Source: JBGMEA01 sp964444065
Lineage (GTDB): Bacteria; Bacillota; Clostridia; Eubacteriales; Anaerofustaceae
Direction of reading: 5' to 3'
Length of the DNA stretch: 25,406 nt
Assembly (NCBI GenBank): GCA_964444065.1
Contig: CAYUFL010000030.1
Location: forward strand, 1 to 25,406
Position 1 is the stretch's first letter. Each line of letters opens with the position of its first letter. Below the pieces are notes generated by a model. It worked only from the letters and a program-made list of their open reading frames with translations, made no database searches and was not told the origin of the DNA. Positions 1-6,317 of the stretch are shown piece after piece. Position numbers and translations under genes: made by a program.

Positions 1-983
1 TGGAAACGATTAAAGGCGGAAAGCCTGACAGATACGTCAATCAATACGAAGCATTCGTTTGTACAGATGCAATCTACGGGATGATTATGGGAGATCCGAT
101 CGGTGCACAGGGTGCAATGCCGTTTCCCGGCGGAGAACCTGCGAAAAATGCATGGGGCATCACTTTCGCATGGCCGGCAGGTGTCCCGGGTATGTTCCCC
201 GTTCACGATGATGAACACAGAGTGCTGAAAGATATTACAAAATGGAGAGATGTTGTGAAAGCGCCGAAAACCGATCTTCCGGCGGAAGCATGGGCACCAT
301 TTCTTCCGCAGATCGATGCGATTGATCGGAATGAAGTATTCTGCACCGCATTTGTTGCTCCCGGTATTTTTGAGCAGTGCCACCATTTGATGGGTATGGA
401 TGACTGTCTGTTAAATCTGTATGAAGAACCTGAAGAAATGCATGCATTGATCGACTATATTACAGAATACGAACTGCGTTATGCTGCAGAAATATGCAAA
501 TACTACAAACCGGATTGTATTTTCCATCATGACGATTGGGGCAGTTCGAAGTCATCCTTCATGTCACCGGGAATGTTCGCAGAATTCTTCGTGCCTGCTT
601 ACAAGAAGGTTTATGGTTTCTATAAAGAACACGGCGTGGAGCTGATTGTTCACCACAGCGACTCCTATGCCGCAAATCTTGTCCCGTACATGATTGAAAT
701 GGGGATTGATATTTGGCAGGGATGCGTATCGAACAATAACGTACCTGAATTGATTAAAAAGTACGGCGGGAAAATCTCATTTATGGGTGATATCGACAAT
801 TCTTTAATTGATAAAGAAGATTGGACACAGGAAAGTGTTGCGGCGGAAGTGGATAATGCTGTGAAACGTAACGGAAAGCTTTATTATATTCCCTGCATCA
901 CACAAGGTGGACCCGGCAGCGTATATCCCGGTGTGTATGAAGCAATTACGGAAGAAATCAACAACCTTAACAAAAATTATTAA
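1..983 (+). CDS. Uroporphyrinogen decarboxylase (URO-D) family protein, probable cobalamin-linked methyltransferase, 5' end missing
   Basis: The reading frame is open from the left edge (codons from base 3), so the true start lies outside the window; about 326 residues are visible. The visible N-terminus (ETIKGGKPDRYVNQYEAF) is typical of URO-D-fold proteins of anaerobes. These are related to MtaA/MtbA, which move methyl groups between a corrinoid protein and a thiol acceptor, rather than to haem-pathway HemE. In MtaA-type enzymes zinc is held by an HxC motif and a later Cys. Here the corresponding stretch reads VHHSDSYA, with Ser where Cys is expected, and a Cys follows in IWQGC. Substrate cannot be told from sequence. 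A corrinoid-binding protein, the usual partner class, lies 11 kb away at 12233-12874. The gene ends at a strong terminator and looks like the last of its transcript. Confidence 0.85.
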   Translation, partial: ETIKGGKPDRYVNQYEAFVCTDAIYGMIMGDPIGAQGAMPFPGGEPAKNAWGITFAWPAGVPGMFPVHDDEHRVLKDITKWRDVVKAPKTDLPAEAWAPFLPQIDAIDRNEVFCTAFVAPGIFEQCHHLMGMDDCLLNLYEEPEEMHALIDYITEYELRYAAEICKYYKPDCIFHHDDWGSSKSSFMSPGMFAEFFVPAYKKVYGFYKEHGVELIVHHSDSYAANLVPYMIEMGIDIWQGCVSNNNVPELIKKYGGKISFMGDIDNSLIDKEDWTQESVAAEVDNAVKRNGKLYYIPCITQGGPGSVYPGVYEAITEEINNLNKNY

Positions 984-993
984 TATCCGAATG

Positions 994-1024
994 GGATCGC
1001 AGAATTATCTGTGATCCTTTTTTT
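994..1024 (+). terminator. Intrinsic terminator of the URO-D gene
   Basis: A 9-bp stem (GGATCGCAG / CTGTGATCC, one G-T pair) with loop AATTAT is followed by seven T. It begins 11 bases after the stop codon. Confidence 0.9.
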
Positions 1025-1115
1025 ATAATATATAAGTGAGTTCTTTATTCGTCTTGAGAGCGCTTTGGTGTTAAAATAGATCATAGTTGATCTTACACAA
1101 ATGAGAGGAACCTGC

Positions 1116-1436
1116 GTGAAAGAAGAAGACTGCAAAAGCATAAAACATTTTTCATACTTGCTGCGATGCGCGGACGGTACGATATACAGTGGCTATACGA
1201 TCGATCCCAAAGGTCGCATAAAGGTTCATAACAGCGGTCGTGGTGCGAAATATACCCGTTCACGCCTGCCTGTCAGTCTTGTATATTGCGAATGCTTCGA
1301 GACGAAAAGCGAAGCATTGAAGCGCGAAGCGGCATATAAAAAAATGACTCGCACACAAAAAGAAGAGTTAATCTCTGAAAATAATGGTAATGACGAACTG
1401 GGTTGCCAATTATTTAAGGGCACAAATATAACATAG
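1116..1436 (+). CDS. UPF0213-type GIY-YIG nuclease-superfamily protein
   Basis: A 106-residue single-domain GIY-YIG protein of the YazA/YhbQ (UPF0213) group. The core is visible: first Tyr motif FSYLLRC (about 12-18), GTIYSGYT (21-28), a conserved Arg in KGRIKVHN, and a Glu in the helix REAAYKKM (about 70). UPF0213 members are small and lack a separate DNA-binding domain; the cellular role is poorly defined, with DNA or RNA cleavage suggested for some. I chose GTG 1116 because AGAGGA lies 6 bases upstream. An in-frame ATG at 1101 overlaps that ribosome site and has none of its own. The extra C-terminal tail after about residue 85 is not part of the fold. The gene stands alone and faces the tRNA-Pro gene. 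Confidence 0.8.
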   Translation: MKEEDCKSIKHFSYLLRCADGTIYSGYTIDPKGRIKVHNSGRGAKYTRSRLPVSLVYCECFETKSEALKREAAYKKMTRTQKEELISENNGNDELGCQLFKGTNIT

Positions 1437-1443
1437 TTCTGCG

Positions 1444-1473
1444 TAAAAAAATAACGATAGCGAATACTATCGT
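1444..1473 (-). terminator. Terminator downstream of tRNA-Pro
   Basis: On the minus strand a 7-bp stem ACGATAG / CTATCGT with a six-base loop is followed by TATTTTTTT. It begins 16 bases past the tRNA 3' end and fits termination of the tRNA transcript. Confidence 0.75.
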
Positions 1474-1488
1474 ATCTTCTTAATAAAA

Positions 1489-1565
1489 TGGTCGGAATGA
1501 GAGGATTTGAACCTCCGGCCTCTTGGTCCCGAACCAAGCGCTCTACCAAGCTGAGCCACATCCCG
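1489..1565 (-). tRNA. tRNA-Pro, anticodon CGG
   Basis: On the minus strand a full 77-base cloverleaf folds. The acceptor stem is CGGGATG / CATTCCG with discriminator A and encoded CCA. The D-arm is GCTCAGCTTGGTAGAGC. The anticodon stem CTTGG / CCAAG encloses the loop TTCGGGA, whose anticodon CGG reads CCG (proline). The T-arm carries GGTTCAAATCC. The sequence closely resembles Bacillus tRNA-Pro in its arms. No other tRNA is adjacent. Confidence 0.97.
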
Positions 1566-1575
1566 ACGCCATACT

Positions 1576-1604
1576 ATTATATATAAAAACTGTCAAAAAA
1601 TAAA
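1576..1604 (-). promoter_or_regulatory. Possible promoter of tRNA-Pro
   Basis: A perfect TATAAT (minus strand, 1581-1576) sits 10 bases before the mature tRNA 5' end. A TTGACA lies only 9 bases upstream of it, too close for a standard -35; at the normal 17-base spacing only TTTATT is found. A promoter here is likely, but its -35 is unclear. Confidence 0.4.
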
Positions 1605-1700
1605 GTGTTTTTTACAGTTTTTTCACACTTCGCAAAAAACAAATCATATACTCTTCTCTGTTTCCGGTGCATCGCTATTTGGATTTTCTGTTGAATTTTC

Positions 1701-1729
1701 TTCGCACCAAAAAGAAAATCGGATATAAT
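1701..1729 (+). promoter_or_regulatory. Promoter for the rhomboid-like gene
   Basis: TTCGCA (1701-1706, 4 of 6 matches), 17 bases, then a perfect TATAAT (1724-1729). The predicted start near 1736 leaves a leader of about 160 bases. Confidence 0.55.
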
Positions 1730-1735
1730 AAAAGA

Positions 1736-1894
1736 TATCTTTTTGTTTGGTGTATGCCCAGGTGGTGCATACAAGCAGATACCGTGTTTGAGAGTTCATT
1801 GCCGCGATGAGTTGTTTTGCCTTTGATCTTTTCAGAACGTATGTGCCAAACGAACAGGATCTTTCAAAGCACAGGAAGAAAGCCGGGATTATTC
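1736..1894 (+). other. Long untranslated leader with a hairpin
   Basis: The stretch from tRNA-Pro to the next plausible start (1566-1894, about 330 bases) has no convincing gene. Within the predicted leader, TGTATGC (1751-1757) and GCATACA (1767-1773) form a 7-bp hairpin with a nine-base loop. I see no match to a known riboswitch and no U-tract after the hairpin. Confidence 0.35.
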
Positions 1895-2530
1895 ATGAAA
1901 TTACTTGATCAATTGGAACGCAAGCATCCGAATTGGGGTATTCCGAATTTGATGATGCATATTACCATACTGACGGCAATTGTCTATATCATGTCGTTGT
2001 TTCGCATCGATTTTGTCAATTTTCTGTATCTGACAAGAGCCGGTGTTTTACAGGGTCAGGTTTGGCGCCTGATTACATTTGTTCTCGTGCCGCCGAGCTG
2101 GAGTCCGATTTGGATTCTCTTTATCCTTTACTTGTATTATTTTATCGGCAATACACTCGAGTCAACATGGGGAACACTGAAATTTACAGCCTATTACGGT
2201 ATTTGCATACTTGCCACCATTGCTGCTGCTATGATTTTCGGCGGAGGTTATGACGGAACTTATGTCAATCTGTCGCTGTTTCTGGCGTTTGCATTTCTAT
2301 ATCCGAATTACGAATTTTTATTGTTCTTCATATTGCCGGTCAAAGTGAAGTATCTGGCATATCTCGATCTTGCATTTCTGGCAATCAGTTTCTTTACGAA
2401 TACTTTGACGGTTAAACTTGCAATCATTGCATCTCTGGCAGGCTTTCTGCTCTTTTTCGGTCCGGAAATATACAGACGGACAAAAATGTGGATCAGACGT
2501 CAGAAATATAAAAATAAATTGCGCAAATAA
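1895..2530 (+). CDS. Rhomboid-fold integral membrane protein, catalytically inactive
   Basis: About 211 residues with five or six membrane segments. Rhomboid landmarks are present: GQVWRLITFVLVP after the first segment, and the pattern FIGNTLESTWGTLKF, which matches the conserved N...LE...G...F helix of rhomboids. The catalytic GxSG at the start of the next helix is absent (GGYDGTYVNLSLFLAF instead), and no helix ends with the catalytic His in the expected setting. This is therefore a rhomboid pseudoprotease; such proteins often bind or chaperone membrane clients, but no client can be inferred. ATG 1895 is chosen because the family starts shortly before the LERK...IPNLM motif. In-frame TTG 1817 and ATG 1841 would add an unconserved tail. 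GGAAG lies rather far (about 16 bases) upstream of 1895. A basic tail ends the protein on the cytosolic side. Confidence 0.75.
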   Translation: MKLLDQLERKHPNWGIPNLMMHITILTAIVYIMSLFRIDFVNFLYLTRAGVLQGQVWRLITFVLVPPSWSPIWILFILYLYYFIGNTLESTWGTLKFTAYYGICILATIAAAMIFGGGYDGTYVNLSLFLAFAFLYPNYEFLLFFILPVKVKYLAYLDLAFLAISFFTNTLTVKLAIIASLAGFLLFFGPEIYRRTKMWIRRQKYKNKLRK

Positions 2531-2535
2531 GTGGA

Positions 2536-2570
2536 AGAACCGGAACGATTCAGTTCCGGTTCTTTTTTTT
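2536..2570 (+). terminator. Terminator between convergent genes
   Basis: An 11-bp perfect stem AGAACCGGAAC / GTTCCGGTTCT, loop GATTCA, then eight T. It ends the rhomboid-like gene. The opposing MFS gene's stop codon (2552-2550) lies in the loop, so half of the stem and the T-run are also its last codons. On the minus strand the hairpin has only a weak U-tract. Confidence 0.9.
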
Positions 2571-3776
2571 GCCGTTTTGCAAACGGTCGATCAGTTCCAT
2601 CCATACTGACCCGAATGCGACCACAGCAGCGAATACAATCCATACGAAAGTGTATCCTGTCGCGGTAAGAATATATCCGGCAATCAGCGGACCCAAAGCA
2701 TTTCCGCTTCCTGTGACCAAAGAATAATAGGAGTTGACTCTGCCCAATAAGGAGACGGGAGTTCGTTCGGCAAGAAATGAGTTTGCATGAATTGTAATGA
2801 CGATTTCACCCATCGTCAAAATTACGATGCTGATGTAAAAATAAATGAGCGGTCCGTTTACCGCAAACAGCAGTGAAGAAACTGCATAGCAAATCCCCCC
2901 GAGCGCAACAATGCGAATCGGACGGTGTCGATGCGTAATTGCGGTGAGCATGGGCGTGAACAGCGTCACAATAAGTGCGTTGATCGTGACAAGCAGCCCG
3001 AACATTTTTACGCCTGCATCTCCGAACAGATAGGCTGTCTGCATCGGCAGCAAATAATACCATTGTGCGTAGTTCAGACTGAATAACAGCATGCACAATG
3101 AGAATACAATTAAGGGTAGATTGTGCAGAAAAAAATGCAGCGCTGAGCGGTTTTGTACAGCTTGTTCCTCTTGATGTTCCTGCTGTTCGCAAAGCCTGTT
3201 TCGGTTGTGAATAAATAGCAGAATCGTCAGTCCCGCGAACAGTGTTGTGAATGCATCCAAAACAAACAACAGCGGCAAATGATTTGTAAAAAGGAATGTG
3301 CCAAGCATCGGACCGACCGCATATCCCAGATTCAGTCCGAGATAGCTGAGCGAATAAGCGCGTTTGACATGTTCGCGCGGCGTAAATTCGGCGACGATGG
3401 TGTTGTATGCCGGATACGCAATTGCCTGAAGATTTGCTGCGATAATCAGCAGTATTGCAAGTGTGACATTCGGTTGTTGCAGTGCGCAGTAAAAATAAAC
3501 CGAGGCACTTAATACGACTGAAATCAGAATTGTTTTTTTGCTTCCGATACGGTCTGTCAGTTTGCCTCCCAATATGACAAACGGTGCTTGCAACACCATG
3601 GAAAGCGTTGCAAAAAGACCTGCCTGAGCCGGACTCATGCCGATTTTGACCGTCAAAATCAGTGTCAGCAGCGGCATGATAAAGCCGCCGACGCAGTTGA
3701 TAAAACGCGCAATAAAAAGGGTGTACATCTCATTGGGAAGATGACTGTACACCCGGAACGGATTGATGTATTTCAA
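2550..3776 (-). CDS. Major facilitator superfamily transporter, drug-efflux type
   Basis: A 408-residue protein with twelve predicted membrane helices in two halves and a hydrophilic central loop near residue 195-210 (NRNRLCEQQEHQEEQ). The cytosolic motif GGKLTDRIGSKKTI after helix 2 is the MFS motif A (GxLxDRxGrkk). A second-half counterpart, LAERTPVSLLGRVNS, precedes the last helices. The family exports drugs or metabolites by proton exchange; the substrate is unknown. The start is TTG 3776: GAGGT lies 6 bases upstream and no earlier start exists. It is the last gene of the long minus-strand run, 39 bases after the PHP gene. A terminator-like hairpin lies inside the first 20 codons (3719-3754), and the C-terminus (NGKKKNRN) is encoded by the convergent terminator. 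Confidence 0.9.
   Translation of the reverse strand: MKYINPFRVYSHLPNEMYTLFIARFINCVGGFIMPLLTLILTVKIGMSPAQAGLFATLSMVLQAPFVILGGKLTDRIGSKKTILISVVLSASVYFYCALQQPNVTLAILLIIAANLQAIAYPAYNTIVAEFTPREHVKRAYSLSYLGLNLGYAVGPMLGTFLFTNHLPLLFVLDAFTTLFAGLTILLFIHNRNRLCEQQEHQEEQAVQNRSALHFFLHNLPLIVFSLCMLLFSLNYAQWYYLLPMQTAYLFGDAGVKMFGLLVTINALIVTLFTPMLTAITHRHRPIRIVALGGICYAVSSLLFAVNGPLIYFYISIVILTMGEIVITIHANSFLAERTPVSLLGRVNSYYSLVTGSGNALGPLIAGYILTATGYTFVWIVFAAVVAFGSVWMELIDRLQNGKKKNRN
3714..3754 (-). terminator. Terminator-like hairpin inside the MFS gene start
   Basis: On the minus strand GGGTGTACA and TGTACACCC form a perfect 9-bp stem around an 18-base loop, followed directly by TTTTT. It covers roughly codons 8-21 of the MFS gene. 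The shape is that of an intrinsic terminator or attenuator; activity is inferred only. Confidence 0.4.
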
Positions 3777-3815
3777 AAGATTACCTCACATAAAATAGAA
3801 TCATTGCGAAATGGA

Positions 3816-4685
3816 TCAGGCATTTCTGCTGACTGAGCTGAAATGTTCAATCGGGGCGGCGATCCAGTTTCCGTTTTCAAAATAGTGCAGTTCATGAAAA
3901 CCGATCTTTTTTGCCAGATTGAGAGAATCCTGATAATAACTGTCCACCATTTCCACACTGTGGGCATCAAGCCCGATGGTAAGCTTTACTCCTTCATCTT
4001 TTAAAATATGAAGGAATTGTTCCGATGGGTACACAACATTATTTTGGTAGCGGTAAGCACCGCCGCCGTTGATTTCGGTGACAAGATCTAATTTTTTAAT
4101 TTCTTTTGCCGCAGTCTCCTGTAAATTGATTACCCAAGCATCCCTTTCATCAAAGAAACGGTTGTCAGGGTTATTTTTTCTCATGATATCGATGTGTCCG
4201 AGCAGATTCGGCTTTAATCCGTTTGCCATCTGCAGATAGGTTTCGTAATAATCGGTAATCATTTTTTCGATACTTCCGCCGTACGCTTCCTCCAGACACG
4301 TTGTATAAAAATCGATGGATCCGTCTATCAGATATCGTTTTCCTCCCGGATTCAGGACATGAATCGAACCGATCGTGAAATCAATCATCGGCTCCAGTAA
4401 TTCATATTCTGTAAACGCGGTGCCTTGGTTTTTGTACCAATCCGCTTCAATACCGATGAATAGCTGCATTTTTCCGGCATATTCCTGCTTGATGCGACCG
4501 ATATGTTTCACGTAGGATCGGTATCCTTCCGGATTGACCGTCCAGTCAGGATAATCTGCGCTGTATATATGATCTGAGATGGCAAAATGGGTATAGCCTG
4601 CGCGGTAGGCCTCTGCCGCCATCGCTTCCGGTGTGTCGATGCCGTCCGAATAATTGGTATGATTATGGTAGGATATTTTGAGCAT
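3816..4685 (-). CDS. PHP-domain phosphoesterase, histidinol-phosphatase type
   Basis: A 289-residue PHP-fold metalloenzyme. Metal ligands are visible in order: HNH (7-9), ISDH (D38, H39), GIE (E80), GSIH (H109), GHID (H164, D166) and GLDAH (D240, H242). The order and length fit the HisK/HisJ class, which removes phosphate from L-histidinol phosphate in histidine synthesis. No other histidine gene is near, so a different phosphoester substrate is possible. ATG 4685 is preceded by AGGAGA, 6 bases upstream. The gene lies 16 bases after the GNAT gene and probably shares its transcript. Confidence 0.8.
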   Translation of the reverse strand: MLKISYHNHTNYSDGIDTPEAMAAEAYRAGYTHFAISDHIYSADYPDWTVNPEGYRSYVKHIGRIKQEYAGKMQLFIGIEADWYKNQGTAFTEYELLEPMIDFTIGSIHVLNPGGKRYLIDGSIDFYTTCLEEAYGGSIEKMITDYYETYLQMANGLKPNLLGHIDIMRKNNPDNRFFDERDAWVINLQETAAKEIKKLDLVTEINGGGAYRYQNNVVYPSEQFLHILKDEGVKLTIGLDAHSVEMVDSYYQDSLNLAKKIGFHELHYFENGNWIAAPIEHFSSVSRNA

Positions 4686-4701
4686 GTTCTTCTCCTATGC
4701 T

Positions 4702-5262
4702 TTATTTCAGTGGCTTTATGTCGGGATTGATCCGAACAAACCGTAAATGATTCTCCCATACACCGTTGACTTCCATGAAGTCTGTACTTTCGCATTCAAG
4801 TGAAAATCCGAGATTGTTTACCACATTGACAGAACGTTGGTTGCGCGGCAAAATATTGATTTCGATGCGATGCAACTTCAGTTCGGTAAACAGAAAACGA
4901 ATCACCTCGTTTAATGCTTCCTGCATATATCCGAAGCCGACATAATCCTTGTCCAATTTGTACCCAATCGCACACCCGCGGTAATTGCCCATCATGATTC
5001 CGAAAACCGAGACCTTTCCCATGAGGATATTGCTGTGTTTTTCGATTAACCAAAAATCAATACCCTGCATCGTTCGCATGCGATGTCGTTCGGCACGAAT
5101 CATCAATCGCTGATAATTACGTGTATAGTATTCTTCTGTCGCCTTGGATTCCCATGCAATCAAATGATCTTTATTCCGTGTATGAAAAGACAAGATATCA
5201 TCGACCATTCTACGGTCAGCCGTAGTGAGGATCAATCGTTTTGTCCCGAGAACGATGCTCAT
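4702..5262 (-). CDS. GNAT N-acetyltransferase, RimJ/RimL type
   Basis: A 186-residue single GNAT domain. The acetyl-CoA-binding strand-loop appears as IGYKLDKDYVGFGYMQEAL, and the motif B region as HRIEINILPRNQRSVNVVNNLGF, where the N-x-x-S-x-x-V-x-x-x-L-G-F signature marks the RimJ/RimL (acetyltransf_3) branch. Members acetylate protein N-termini or small amines; the substrate here is unknown. Its ATG overlaps the holA stop codon (ATGA, 5262-5259), so translation is probably coupled to holA. Confidence 0.85.
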   Translation of the reverse strand: MSIVLGTKRLILTTADRRMVDDILSFHTRNKDHLIAWESKATEEYYTRNYQRLMIRAERHRMRTMQGIDFWLIEKHSNILMGKVSVFGIMMGNYRGCAIGYKLDKDYVGFGYMQEALNEVIRFLFTELKLHRIEINILPRNQRSVNVVNNLGFSLECESTDFMEVNGVWENHLRFVRINPDIKPLK

Positions 5263-6305
5263 ACCGCCGTCCTCTCCGAGAAATGGAACGTCCGTCCTCC
5301 GATTTCCTGCGCCAGCAACGCCAGTGCGACAGTCGGCTCTATTTCTCCGAGCTTAACCGCAACATCCAGTCGATTGAGTACCAATAATGCTTTTTTGCCC
5401 TCAGAAACAGTGAAACCTATCCCTGCAGCGATGCTTTTATTCACAACATAGGGATGGAGTCCGTATTCTTTTGCAATGGAAGCCTCGCTTTTCCCTTCTT
5501 CACTCAGGCTGCGGCAAATACAGAAGGTGCGCATTGATTTTGCAACAACGGCTGATATTTGCTGAAATGCGGCATTATGATAGGATAATTTCTCGATTTG
5601 AAGATAGGCATCCGCAATGTTTCCGGATAGTAAGTCGTCACTGAAACGAAAAATATCCTCACTGATATTGACAGATAATGTTTGTTTTAACATCGCTTGG
5701 GTCAGTTCCGTTCCTTTCGGGGCACTCAGCGCAAGTTTATCGATTTCGTTGGCAAAATATCCCAGATCGATTTCACTGTCCTTCGACAGATAATCCGATG
5801 AATCGATGAAAAACCGCAATGCATCTTCGGTAATTTCAAAATTTTTTTTCTTTAGCGAAGAGCGTATCCATTTAACCAGATCGGCTTGTTTGAGCTTCGT
5901 GAACTCGACGATTTTTCCGTTTTGGGAAAACGATTTATATAGCGATGTGCGTTTGTCGATTCCGTTTGCATAAACGACCAACGCAGTTGTTTCACATGTT
6001 TTTTTTGAGTAACGCACCAAAGTTTCGCATAGTTCCGAACATTTTGAAAATGACGCGTCTCGTATAGATACAACACGATGTTCTGCCATAATCGGCAAAG
6101 TCATACAGGAGGCAATCACATCGGACGGGTTTGATTTTCGGGCATCGTATTCACTGATATTCAGTTCGGTGAATGAATCGTTTACTGCTTTTTTTTTGAG
6201 CAGTGTATAATATGAGCGCGCAATATAATCATCCTCTGCCAAAAAAAGATACAGAGAGGTGATGATATTCATACTGAGTTCTTTGTTCAGTGCATTGCTG
6301 TCCAT
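5259..6305 (-). CDS. holA: DNA polymerase III delta subunit
   Basis: A 348-residue delta subunit of the clamp loader, which opens the beta sliding clamp. The N-terminal domain begins with the family pattern SLYLFLAEDDYIARSY (counterpart of YLxxGEExxL). The middle carries IVEFTKLKQADLVKWI followed by the helix region with DSEIDLGYFANEIDKLAL, the usual place for the conserved N-E-x-x-K-L. The C-terminal collar ends with EIEPTVALALLAQEIGG. As expected for delta there is no Walker A motif. ATG 6305 has AGGAG 5 bases upstream, which favours it over an internal ATG at 6272. It lies 12 bases after comEC, the order seen in many Bacillota, and its stop overlaps the next ATG. Confidence 0.93.
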   Translation of the reverse strand: MDSNALNKELSMNIITSLYLFLAEDDYIARSYYTLLKKKAVNDSFTELNISEYDARKSNPSDVIASCMTLPIMAEHRVVSIRDASFSKCSELCETLVRYSKKTCETTALVVYANGIDKRTSLYKSFSQNGKIVEFTKLKQADLVKWIRSSLKKKNFEITEDALRFFIDSSDYLSKDSEIDLGYFANEIDKLALSAPKGTELTQAMLKQTLSVNISEDIFRFSDDLLSGNIADAYLQIEKLSYHNAAFQQISAVVAKSMRTFCICRSLSEEGKSEASIAKEYGLHPYVVNKSIAAGIGFTVSEGKKALLVLNRLDVAVKLGEIEPTVALALLAQEIGGRTFHFSERTAV

Positions 6306-6317
6306 GGCGCTCCTTAT

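Noticed and set aside
1226..1561. Minus-strand frame of 111 codons
   Set aside because: It runs through the tRNA-Pro gene and antisense to the GIY-YIG gene.
1577..1774. Minus-strand frame of 65 codons
   Set aside because: Composition is low-complexity Lys/Phe, there is no ribosome site, and it lies across the tRNA and rhomboid-gene promoters.
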